Of a stretch of 13,761 nucleotides of DNA, positions 7,738-13,761 are shown in pieces. Below the pieces are notes generated by a model. It ran no database searches. It was given only the letters and a program-made list of their open reading frames with translations, and was not told the DNA's origin. Each line of letters opens with the position of its first letter. Position 1 is the first letter of the stretch. The position numbers and the translations under genes are program-made. Origin of the DNA: Coriobacteriales bacterium (GTDB taxonomy: Bacteria > Actinomycetota > Coriobacteriia > Coriobacteriales > UBA8131); assembly GCA_031286245.1 (NCBI GenBank), contig JAITUO010000143.1:1-13761 (forward strand), written 5' to 3'.

Positions 7738-8004
7738 GCACTTCCAATGTCAATCAAGCGCCAAGTGGTCAGCCAAGCATTCCAAATAAGCCTCTTGCCA
7801 CAGAATCGCTAAATAATAGTACGAAATGGCGTTCACGTACGATTTTGCTCGAGAATATGGGCCATAATGAGCCGAAAAGCCTAGTATTCGATGGAATTTA
7901 CTACAAGAAATCGTACGTGAATGCGATTTTGTGCTAAATTTTCGTCTTCTCATGGCACAGCAGGCTTTCTTGGGCAATTCGGGCTTGATTGACATTGGAA
8001 GTGC
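7738..8004. repeat. Palindromic repeat unit 2 (MITE-like, 267 bp)
   Basis: This is bounded by perfect 22-bp inverted ends at 7738-7759 and 7983-8004 (the inner part of each contains TTGACATTGGAAGTGC or its complement). Shared sequence just outside the inner arms (CTTGCCAC-GAATCGCTAAATAA on the left, AAATTTTCG and ATGGCAC on the right) shows it is colinear with unit 1. The central core is inverted relative to unit 1. Confidence 0.75.
7817..7936. repeat. Inverted arms of unit 2 (7817-7845 and 7908-7936) around a 62-nt core
   Basis: The 29-bp arms pair with one true mismatch and three G-T wobbles. The left arm differs from the unit 1 left arm at two positions, and one of these (T to C) is matched by A to G in the right arm, a compensatory pair. 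The core 7846-7907 is the reverse complement of the unit 1 core over 55 nt with five differences. Confidence 0.9.
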
Positions 8005-8049
8005 CATGTCAGGCACAGTTAGATTTAGCACTTCCAATGTCAATCAAGC
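7983..8049. repeat. 22-bp perfect stem with 23-nt spacer at the right edge of unit 2
   Basis: The right end of unit 2 (7983-8004) is followed at 8028-8049 by another, oppositely oriented copy of the same end. The spacer TCAGGCACAGTTAGATTTA resembles the sequence left of 7738 (TCAGACTCAGTCAGATTTA), so this is an extra partial repeat copy and not a chance palindrome. Confidence 0.8.
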
Positions 8050-8054
8050 TATCA

Positions 8055-8219
8055 GAGTTATTGGCCAAAAAGGCTCGCTTTGTATGGCTGTTTAGCTTGT
8101 AACAAAGCAAAAGGTTTTCTCCACAATTAAAACCTGTAGGTAGATGAGTTGAGACAGAATTCTGTATGTATGAAATCGATAGAAAACTGCACATAACGAG
8201 CTTTTTTGGCCAATAACTC
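8055..8219. repeat. 23-bp inverted pair (8055-8077 / 8197-8219) upstream of ccmE
   Basis: GAGTTATTGGCCAAAAAGGC and its complement in TTTTTTGGCCAATAACTC pair at 22 of 23 positions, the exception being a G-T wobble. The 119 bp between hold a 12-bp palindrome (ACAGAATTCTGT at 8154) and a 7-bp stem around 8112-8135, but no credible gene. The layout resembles the other palindromic elements here, though the arm sequence differs. Confidence 0.7.
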
Positions 8220-8414
8220 CGAAAACCTCAAGGATTTCCCATCTGTCATTGTAAGGAAGTAAGAAAAACAGCTGGAATGATCTGGCATAGTGTAAACTTA
8301 CCTTTACCTCACAGTTCTTTTCGGCCAATGGTTTCCTGCTAGAATTAATCTTCAAGGCTTAACGAAGCAGTCCGACTAGGCAAAACGACCAGTTGAAGAT
8401 CTGGTGTATCCGAG

Positions 8415-8420
8415 AAAGGA
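8415..8420 (+). promoter_or_regulatory. Shine-Dalgarno sequence supporting the TTG start of ccmE
   Basis: AAAGGA lies 5 nt before TTG at 8426. An upstream in-frame TTG at 8393 has only a distant TAGG. The 8426 start gives the short, basic N-terminus (N-R-S-L-R-R-R) directly before the membrane helix that CcmE proteins usually have. Confidence 0.55.
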
Positions 8421-8425
8421 TCAGG

Positions 8426-9088
8426 TTGAATCGTAGTTTGCGTCGCCGCTTGATTGTGGTTACAGGCATTATCATAATAGCAATCATCGTAGTCTTGGCA
8501 GTTGTCCAGGGGGCGACTGGTTCAAAGGTTATCGGTGTGGCTGAAGCTGCCAGTGGAAGTTATTCCGGCCAACGTGTCCAAGTCACAGGATTGGTAGTCG
8601 ATGATTCCTTAGAGTACGAGGGCGACAGTCTTGTATTCTCAATTTATGATGAAAGCCAACCCGAGACTCATCTCAAAGTCATATATCAAGGTGCCATGTC
8701 AGCGACTTTCGGCAATCAAGTCACCGCAATCTGTACAGGTACGATGTCAGAGGACGGTACCTTGATCGCCAGCCAGTTGGTAACTAAATGCCCATCGAAG
8801 TATGAAAGTGCAACTGACGCACTCCAGGTCTCAGAACTAATGGCATATGGCGACAGTGTTATTGGCTTGCCAGTAAAGGTCAGTGGCTTGGTCAAGCCGT
8901 CAAGCATCAACCCGGTCACTTCCGAAGTTCGGCTGACGGTTATCGACCCAGTCAGCCACGATGAGTTGGCTGTGCTTTACGAAGGGGGTTTGTCGTCTGG
9001 CATTACTGACGGTGCGACCCTCGTCTTGACCGGTACGCTGGATTCTACTGGACGTTTTCATGCAACTGATATCGCACTAAAGGAGTAA
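8426..9088 (+). CDS. ccmE: Cytochrome c maturation haem chaperone CcmE, CxxxY type with duplicated OB-like domain
   Basis: A 220-residue protein (231 if the TTG at 8393 is used). A basic N-terminus and one strongly hydrophobic segment (about 9-28) anchor it; the rest should lie outside the membrane. Residues ~48-115 form a beta-rich OB-like domain ending in C-P-S-K-Y at 122-126. In classical CcmE this site is H-x-x-x-Y, with haem bound covalently to the His. A Cys form is known from archaea and some Desulfovibrio systems that also lack CcmH. Residues ~148-220 repeat the first domain (G-x-x-V-x-V-x-G-L-V, then L-x-V-x-Y-x-G-x-x-S and G-T-x-x-x-x-G) but stop just where the C-x-x-x-Y site would come. 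Usual CcmE proteins are about 150 residues with one such domain. It is the first gene of the ccm operon, with ccmF starting 1 nt after its stop. The family call rests on context plus the CxxxY site. Confidence 0.88.
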   Translation: MNRSLRRRLIVVTGIIIIAIIVVLAVVQGATGSKVIGVAEAASGSYSGQRVQVTGLVVDDSLEYEGDSLVFSIYDESQPETHLKVIYQGAMSATFGNQVTAICTGTMSEDGTLIASQLVTKCPSKYESATDALQVSELMAYGDSVIGLPVKVSGLVKPSSINPVTSEVRLTVIDPVSHDELAVLYEGGLSSGITDGATLVLTGTLDSTGRFHATDIALKE

Positions 9089-9089
9089 C

Positions 9090-11405
9090 ATGACAATCGC
9101 TGTAATCGGGTCAGCAGGGTTAGCTCTGGCTTTACTGGCCTGTATCATATCGATAATTGCTCTGTCCGTCGGCTCTCTGACTAACAAGTCTGATCAAAAG
9201 CCGAAGACAGCAAGCAGCACTACACCCACCGGCTCCAGTTATTTTCAAAACATCGCCTGGTTGGGGCATATTGCCCTGATCATCTCAGCAGTTGCTCTGA
9301 CCGCCTGTTGCTTGATCCTCGTATTCTGTTTCATGTCTGGCGACAACTCTATTCTTTATGTTATACAAAATAGGGCCATCACTGATTCCTCACTACAATG
9401 GCTGTACCTGCTCAGCGGGCTTTGGGGCGGACGCAGTGGATCGCTGTTGTTTTGGGCATGGTTGATTGTATTATTCAACCTGTCAGTGGCAATCAGAAAT
9501 ATCCGAAATCTCAACCGACTGGACAATGTCGCTCTGGCAGTCAGTCAGCTTGTGCTTGCTGCCTTCCTGGGGGTGTTGGTATTCTCTGCAGCCAATCAGC
9601 CTTTTACGGCAACACCAGGCATATATCTTGATGAACAGGGACAATTGACTGGTCAAGCACTGACCTGGGGAATGAATAAACTGCTGGAGCATTGGGCGAT
9701 GGTATTGCATCCACCTACCTTGTTTATTGGTTACGCCGGTCTGACCGTGCCGTTTGCCTATGCCTTGGCAGCAGTGATCGTCAATGACGATTCTCGTCAA
9801 TGGGTGGATAAAAGCGTGCGCTACGCTCTAGCCAGCTGGCTGTTTTTAGGGGCTGGAATCGGTTTAGGGGCAATCTGGGCTTATGTCGTATTAGGCTGGG
9901 GTGGCTATTGGGGCTGGGATCCAGTGGAGAACGCCAGCCTGCTCTCCTGGCTGCTGGCAGTGGCACTGGTCCATAGTTTTACAGTCTATCGCCAAAGGGG
10001 AGCCTACAAACGCTGGAGTGTGATGTCGGCCTGTCTGGCATTCGCCTTTGTGATTGTCGGAACATTCATCACCCGCTCCGGAATTATCGACAGTGTTCAT
10101 GCCTTTGAGTCTGACCCGGTTTCTTTGGCCTTGTTCGGCTTTTTAATCCTGGTATCTGTATTGGCTGGGGCGGTCGGTCTGCTCTGGCGGCGAAAGAGCT
10201 TTGCCAGCACAACCACTGATGAAGCAGATGAGATGCTGACTAAAGACACAGCCTACTTTTTCAACAACGTTGCCATGGTCATTGTTGCTGTATTAATCAC
10301 CTATCTGACAATGGCACCAGCACTGCCTGGCTTTATGCCTTTTGCCGGCCAATCACTATCCAGCATTTCGTATAACGCCATAGCACGCCCGATGGGCATC
10401 TTGTACTGTCTGGTAATGGCTGTCTGTCCCTTGTTGGTCTGGGGTAGGGTAGACCGTGCATCCTTCATCCGCAAGGCAAAACTGCCTGCCGCCTGTGCAG
10501 CAGTCCTATTCGGCTTGCTGATGGTCTATTTTATAGCTTACCTGGCACCAGCTTATGAGTATGCGCTGGCAAACAATATCGCAAACCTCGATGGTTACAT
10601 CGATGCCGGGCCACGCTGGTATTACTACTTATTGACAATCATCGGCTTCTTAGTCGCCAGCCTGCTGTTCTTTAACTCACTGTTCCTGCTGGGTCGGGCT
10701 ACTGGAGCATATTCCCGCAGTCGATCTGTCAATGCCTTGCTGTCTTTTGGCCAGATGCTGCGTCGCCAACCAGCGATGATGGGTGGCTTTTTGTCTCACC
10801 TGGGGATCGCTGTTATTTTGGTTGGATTGATTGGCTCATCGATGTATGTCACTGAGGCTGTCGGATATATAGCCTATGATATGGAGACAGACACAGCCAG
10901 CAATGATCTGGTTATCAAAGGATATATCTTAAAGTACCAGTCGAATGACATTGTTTTGTCAGCAGGAGGAAATGCGACTGTCTACAGTGTGAATTTCGCA
11001 GTTTTTAAGAATGGCAAGTTGATTGGCGAAGTACATCCGAGTATCGAACTGACAGCGATGACCCAGCAGCGGAAATACAATGCTGCGACTCTAAGCTTTA
11101 TCGGTGAGGATTTGTTTGTCGTCTACCATGGAGTCAGCACACATGGTGCATTCTCATTGGATGTGCGTGTAAACCCACTGATCAATCTGGTTTGGCTGGG
11201 TTTTGTAGTATTAATGGCTGGTACAACTGTAGCCGCAGTAGGCCAGCGTCGTCCAAAGGTCAGAAAAGCCGATGAAACCGTAGAAGAGGCAACAGCAGAA
11301 ACCACAACCGCTCAGCCGATCGACACTACAGAAATAATCAACGAAGAGGAGAAGGACAGCGAACCAGTTGCAGAGGTAGCAATCGATGAGGCAAAAGCAA
11401 AATAG
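9090..11405 (+). CDS. ccmF: Cytochrome c haem lyase subunit CcmF
   Basis: A 771-residue multi-pass membrane protein, slightly longer than the ~650 typical of proteobacterial CcmF. It takes haem from CcmE and attaches it to apocytochrome c at the outer face of the membrane. The haem-handling WWD motif W-G-G-Y-W-G-W-D-P-V-E-N is at 270-281. The four conserved histidines are present: H207 (H-P-P), H295 (V-H-S), H337 (S-V-H-A-F) and H570 (L-S-H-L-G). A large non-membrane segment (about 583-690) matches the usual periplasmic domain. The last ~50 residues after the final helix are charged (rich in E, T, A and K), an extension of unknown role that overlaps the start of ccmA. AAGGAG ends 4 nt before the ATG and is part of the end of ccmE, so the two are translationally coupled. 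Confidence 0.96.
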   Translation: MTIAVIGSAGLALALLACIISIIALSVGSLTNKSDQKPKTASSTTPTGSSYFQNIAWLGHIALIISAVALTACCLILVFCFMSGDNSILYVIQNRAITDSSLQWLYLLSGLWGGRSGSLLFWAWLIVLFNLSVAIRNIRNLNRLDNVALAVSQLVLAAFLGVLVFSAANQPFTATPGIYLDEQGQLTGQALTWGMNKLLEHWAMVLHPPTLFIGYAGLTVPFAYALAAVIVNDDSRQWVDKSVRYALASWLFLGAGIGLGAIWAYVVLGWGGYWGWDPVENASLLSWLLAVALVHSFTVYRQRGAYKRWSVMSACLAFAFVIVGTFITRSGIIDSVHAFESDPVSLALFGFLILVSVLAGAVGLLWRRKSFASTTTDEADEMLTKDTAYFFNNVAMVIVAVLITYLTMAPALPGFMPFAGQSLSSISYNAIARPMGILYCLVMAVCPLLVWGRVDRASFIRKAKLPAACAAVLFGLLMVYFIAYLAPAYEYALANNIANLDGYIDAGPRWYYYLLTIIGFLVASLLFFNSLFLLGRATGAYSRSRSVNALLSFGQMLRRQPAMMGGFLSHLGIAVILVGLIGSSMYVTEAVGYIAYDMETDTASNDLVIKGYILKYQSNDIVLSAGGNATVYSVNFAVFKNGKLIGEVHPSIELTAMTQQRKYNAATLSFIGEDLFVVYHGVSTHGAFSLDVRVNPLINLVWLGFVVLMAGTTVAAVGQRRPKVRKADETVEEATAETTTAQPIDTTEIINEEEKDSEPVAEVAIDEAKAK

Positions 11406-12135
11406 CCTTCCACCCGACTCTCTATCGGCAGCGATTATTGCCACGAGCCTGACAAAGAGTTTCGGTGTTCGCAAGGCCCTCGACGATGTCAGCTTTACAC
11501 TGCCACGATTTGGATTCCTGTCTGTATTCGGCCCCAACGGAGCTGGCAAGTCGACTCTGCTGCGTATCCTGGCGACACTGGCTCGTCCTAGCCAAGGCAG
11601 TGCCCATGTCCTAGGTCATGACATACAGGAGCAAACCGAGTCACTGCGCCGCTACATCGGAGTGATTTCGCACCGGTCAATGCTCTACCCGGATCTGACT
11701 GCCGCAGAAAACCTGATGCTTTATGCAAAACTCTACGGAGTGGTTGATCCAGCACAACGTGTTAAAGAGTTGCTTGATCTGGTAGAACTGACGGGCCGCC
11801 GTCATGACACTGTGAAAAGCTTCTCTCGTGGCATGACCCAGCGGATAGCGATTGCCAGAGCATTGGTGAATGATCCGGAGCTGCTTTTTTTAGACGAACC
11901 GTATTCCGGGCTCGATCCGCGGGCGGTCGAAATCTTCGACCAGTTAATCGAACGGGTCCGTCCGGGTAAGAGCTTTTTCATGGTCAGCCACGACCTGACC
12001 CGGGGGTTTGATAGCGCAACCCACGTCATGGTTTTATCCCAAGGTAGACTCGTCTTTTATGAGGAGAAACCCGCGATCGACAGAGACTTGTTCAGCAGTC
12101 TTTACCGTGAACTGGTCGGGGTTGCTTTGGCATGA
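11386..12135 (+). CDS. ccmA: Haem-release ABC transporter ATP-binding protein CcmA
   Basis: A 249-residue cytoplasmic ATPase. With CcmB, CcmC and CcmD it forms the complex that uses ATP to release haem-loaded CcmE from CcmC. Walker A is G-P-N-G-A-G-K-S-T at 49-57, the signature is F-S-R-G-M-T-Q-R at 146-153, Walker B is L-L-F-L-D-E-P at 166-172, the D-loop S-G-L-D follows and the switch His is H202. The Q-loop position reads S-H-R-S-M-L-Y (95-101), with His where many ABC proteins have Gln; this variant is common among CcmA-like ATPases. The ATG lies 20 nt inside the end of ccmF, preceded by AGAGGT at 8 nt. The gene overlaps ccmB by ATGA. Without context it could be a generic ABC ATPase; next to ccmB/ccmC/ccmF the call is firm. 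Confidence 0.95.
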   Translation: MRQKQNSLPPDSLSAAIIATSLTKSFGVRKALDDVSFTLPRFGFLSVFGPNGAGKSTLLRILATLARPSQGSAHVLGHDIQEQTESLRRYIGVISHRSMLYPDLTAAENLMLYAKLYGVVDPAQRVKELLDLVELTGRRHDTVKSFSRGMTQRIAIARALVNDPELLFLDEPYSGLDPRAVEIFDQLIERVRPGKSFFMVSHDLTRGFDSATHVMVLSQGRLVFYEEKPAIDRDLFSSLYRELVGVALA

Positions 12136-12839
12136 CAAACCGTCCATCAGCCATCCGACAGTTCGCTGTCTTATTTGTCAAGGATCTGCGCCAGGAGTCA
12201 CATACCCGTGACATGCTGACGTCGATGGGCCTTTATTCATTGTTGGTTTTAGTCATCTTCGGGGCCGCTTTGTCTCAGAGTACTATCAAATCCAACATCA
12301 TCCAGATCAGTGGAGGTTTAGTCTGGGCGATGCTGGTCTTCACCTCACTTCTGGGGCTGAACCGTTCGTTTGCTGCAGAAAAGGAAGATGCCGGTTTGGA
12401 CGGCATACTGCTGATACCTTTGGACCGTTCGGTTATCTACCTGGCAAAAACTGCATCTAACTTGGTTTTTTTATTGATTGTTGAAGTATTGGCCTGTCCA
12501 TTGTTCTATTTTTTCTTTCTAGCCGATTACCCTCTCACTACCAGCCTTTGGCTGGTAGTGCCGCCACTTTTTTTCGTTAGCCTGGGTATTGCGGGAGTCG
12601 GTACTTTATTGGCTACGATTACCAGCGGAACGCGAGGTAAAGATGTTTTGCTAGCGATCCTGTTTATACCAGTCATTTTTCCGCTGCTTTTTGCGGTGGT
12701 ATCGGCTACCAGCGTAGCTGTCATGGGCAGTGAGCAACTGCTGTCTGTCTATGTTCCGGCTTTGGCCCTGGCTGCCGGTTATGATGTGATCATGATTTCG
12801 CTATCATGGTTGCTCTATGGTTTTGTTGTTACCAACTGA
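12132..12839 (+). CDS. ccmB: Haem-release ABC transporter permease CcmB
   Basis: A 235-residue protein with six hydrophobic helices, the usual CcmB size. Typical elements are the N-terminal V-K-D-L-R-Q-E (16-22), the loop L-N-R-S-F-A-A-E-K-E-D-A-G-L-D (76-90) before I-P-L-D-R-S, and G-T-R-G-K-D-V-L-L-A (166-175) leading into L-F-I-P-V-I-F-P-L-L. It is the membrane partner of CcmA. The two genes overlap by 4 nt (ATGA), which normally signals coupled, roughly equal synthesis. ccmC begins 20 nt after its stop. Confidence 0.95.
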   Translation: MTNRPSAIRQFAVLFVKDLRQESHTRDMLTSMGLYSLLVLVIFGAALSQSTIKSNIIQISGGLVWAMLVFTSLLGLNRSFAAEKEDAGLDGILLIPLDRSVIYLAKTASNLVFLLIVEVLACPLFYFFFLADYPLTTSLWLVVPPLFFVSLGIAGVGTLLATITSGTRGKDVLLAILFIPVIFPLLFAVVSATSVAVMGSEQLLSVYVPALALAAGYDVIMISLSWLLYGFVVTN

Positions 12840-12859
12840 AGGTAGGAAAATTAGCGCCC

Positions 12860-13609
12860 ATGTATAAGAAAACAGCGACCAGCTTAATGGAAAGGCTTGC
12901 TCTGCCGCTTTTGGCAATTGGAGCCCTCTTGACTACCGGCGGTTTTATCATGGCTTTTACTACGGCACCCTTAGTCTTAGGCGCCGGAGTGCCGACGCCG
13001 GCATTGATCGGCGATCAAATGGTCGCTAACAAACTCTTGTTCTCCCAGAAGATATTCTACTTCCACGTTCCTGTCGCCCTGGTCAGCTTTATTGCATTGG
13101 GCTTTACTGCGATTTATGGCTTGTTGTTCCTGACCAGGCATGACCCGGCTTTTGACTTGCGCGCAAAGGTAGCTACCGAGATAGCGATGGTTTTTATCCT
13201 CATGACCATGGCTTCCGGCGAGATGTGGACCCGCTATGAATGGGGAGTCTGGTGGACCTGGGAGCCCAGGCTGACGACATATTTCATACTGCTGTTGCTG
13301 ACGATCGGCTATTTCGTCCTGCGAGCCGCAGTCGAAGACCCAGAGCGTCGTGCCAGATACGCAGCAGTCTTCGGCATCATCGCATTTGTTGACGCGCCGG
13401 TCAGTTTGCTGGTCACACGCCTGGTTCCGACCAGTATCCACCCGGTGGTATTCCGCTCTGACTCTGGCTTGCCAGCACCGATGTTGCTACCGTTTTTATT
13501 GGCTTTGTTCGGTATGTGTATGGTTGCATTCGGACTGTATCATTTCCGTCTGCGAGAGCAGGTCTTACACCAGCGCATTGATGCGTTGAAATCCCAATTG
13601 GAAGATTAG
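12860..13609 (+). CDS. ccmC: Cytochrome c maturation haem-handling protein CcmC
   Basis: A 249-residue membrane protein with about six helices. It binds haem at the outer surface and presents it to CcmE. The two axial-ligand histidines are H69 (Y-F-H-V-P) and H194 (S-I-H-P). The WWD-family motif is W-G-V-W-W-T-W-E-P-R-L-T at 128-139, in which the usual Asp (W-x-W-D) is Glu. The ATG at 12860 is preferred (G-G-T-A-G-G-A about 12 nt upstream) over 12806, which would begin inside ccmB. The spacing is longer than ideal and an ATG at 12887 is a less likely alternative. AGGAGG overlaps its stop codon and serves the next gene. Confidence 0.94.
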   Translation: MYKKTATSLMERLALPLLAIGALLTTGGFIMAFTTAPLVLGAGVPTPALIGDQMVANKLLFSQKIFYFHVPVALVSFIALGFTAIYGLLFLTRHDPAFDLRAKVATEIAMVFILMTMASGEMWTRYEWGVWWTWEPRLTTYFILLLLTIGYFVLRAAVEDPERRARYAAVFGIIAFVDAPVSLLVTRLVPTSIHPVVFRSDSGLPAPMLLPFLLALFGMCMVAFGLYHFRLREQVLHQRIDALKSQLED

Positions 13610-13617
13610 GAGGAAAG

Positions 13618-13761
13618 ATGGATCCCATCCTGGCTGAAATATACTCAACAGTCTTAGGTGCAGCTCCTTATGTTGTTGTTGCCTATGCAGCCATCTGGCT
13701 GGTGTTGTTGGCCTTTGTTATGATCATCTTCAGAGGACTGAAGAAGACCGAACGGCAGATG
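13618..13761 (+). CDS. ccmD: Small membrane protein, CcmD-like (3' end outside window)
   Basis: The first 48 residues of a protein that continues past the window. It has AGGAGG ending 3-4 nt before the ATG, starts 8 nt after the ccmC stop and is on the same strand. A short polar start and a single hydrophobic helix (about 14-37) are followed by basic residues (F-R-G-L-K-K-T-E-R-Q). Position directly after ccmC, one helix and a basic cytoplasmic end are the traits of CcmD, which holds CcmC and CcmE together in the haem-release complex. CcmD has almost no conserved sequence, so the name rests on context. Confidence 0.6.
   Translation, partial: MDPILAEIYSTVLGAAPYVVVAYAAIWLVLLAFVMIIFRGLKKTERQM

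Larger units (their letters stand above)
6952..7759. repeat. Long inverted pair 6952-7040 / 7681-7759 enclosing ~640 bp
   Basis: Reading 7040 to 6952 on the - strand and 7681 to 7759 on the + strand gives the same sequence. Both begin ATGACAAT; a 12-nt versus 2-nt difference follows; then 69 positions match at 62, ending in the identical 22-bp repeat end. The pair could bound a composite element or allow inversion of the enclosed 640 bp. Confidence 0.75.
6516..8425. other. Repeat-rich, gene-poor spacer between the DMT gene and the ccm operon
   Basis: About 1.9 kb without a convincing conventional gene and visibly more A+T-rich than its neighbours. Positions 6516-6699 show only a weak 6-bp hairpin (6641-6659) and a short palindrome (6542-6551). 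Positions 6700-6973 hold repeat unit 1. Positions 6952-7040 hold the first copy of an 89/79-bp inverted pair and a possible tiny gene. Positions 7041-7527 are mostly unique, with a small hairpin at 7105-7123 and a 9-bp direct repeat (CGCTGACCG at 7162 and 7186). Positions 7528-7629 are a nested palindrome. Positions 7681-8049 hold the second inverted copy, repeat unit 2 and a 22-bp hairpin, and 8055-8219 a further inverted pair. Positions 8220-8425 should contain the ccm promoter, but I find only a weak -10 candidate (TAGAAT at 8340-8345) with no good -35. Confidence 0.75.

Noticed and set aside
7750..8043. 97-residue frame on the - strand through repeat unit 2
   Set aside because: It runs through both inverted arms and has no convincing Shine-Dalgarno sequence. 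Its resemblance to unit 1 follows from the repeated DNA.
6700..8049. CRISPR array
   Set aside because: The repeats are few, occur in both orientations and are spaced irregularly; they are inverted ends of larger units, not regular direct repeats with spacers.
6700..8049. Integron attC sites
   Set aside because: I see no attC core-type sequences at the unit ends, no gene cassettes between them and no integrase.
8009..8355. Two overlapping - strand frames upstream of ccmE
   Set aside because: There is no ribosome-binding site, composition is not gene-like, and one crosses two inverted repeats.
12806..12859. Upstream start of ccmC inside ccmB
   Set aside because: It adds 18 residues unlike CcmC; ATG 12860 lies just after the ccmB stop and gives the usual length.

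Overview
The window is chromosomal bacterial DNA in which every recognisable gene lies on the + strand. It carries stringent-response and NAD genes and an anaerobic-type cytochrome c maturation (Ccm, System I) operon. Two things suggest, without proving, a Coriobacteriia/Eggerthellaceae-like anaerobe of moderate GC, such as a Cryptobacterium relative: a helicase end fused in phase with rel, and a ccmE-F-A-B-C-(D) order with a non-canonical CcmE. This assignment is inference from gene content and order, not from a marker gene.

Layout. Positions 2-742 hold the C-terminal end of a superfamily 2 helicase-domain protein, possibly the tail of a RecJ-helicase fusion. It overlaps by 8 nt a full-length bifunctional (p)ppGpp synthetase/hydrolase (735-3005). 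A metallo-beta-lactamase-fold hydrolase (3014-3673), a two-domain NAD+ synthetase (3739-5505) and an EamA/DMT transporter (5565-6515) follow, closely spaced and probably at least partly co-transcribed. The NAD+ synthetase has an intact ATP-dependent domain, but the Glu, Lys and Cys positions of its glutaminase domain all appear to be substituted.

Positions 6516-8425 form about 1.9 kb with no convincing conventional gene. This stretch is visibly more A+T-rich and packed with inverted repeats. Two related units (6700-6973 and 7738-8004) share 22-bp inverted ends and an inner pair of 29-bp inverted arms around a core of about 61 nt. Flanks and arms have the same orientation in both units, but the 55-nt core is inverted in one relative to the other, which is the footprint of a DNA inversion inside the arms. 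The region also holds an 89/79-bp inverted pair carrying a 43-codon reading frame behind a perfect Shine-Dalgarno sequence, a nested palindrome of 102 bp, a 22-bp hairpin and another 23-bp inverted pair.

Positions 8426-13761 are a tight Ccm operon: ccmE, ccmF, ccmA, ccmB, ccmC and a ccmD-like small membrane protein that runs off the window. CcmA and CcmB, with CcmC and CcmD, should load haem onto CcmE; CcmF should transfer it to apocytochrome. CcmE has Cys instead of His at the haem-attachment position (C-P-S-K-Y) and a second, shorter OB-like repeat. CcmG and CcmH are not seen before the window ends.
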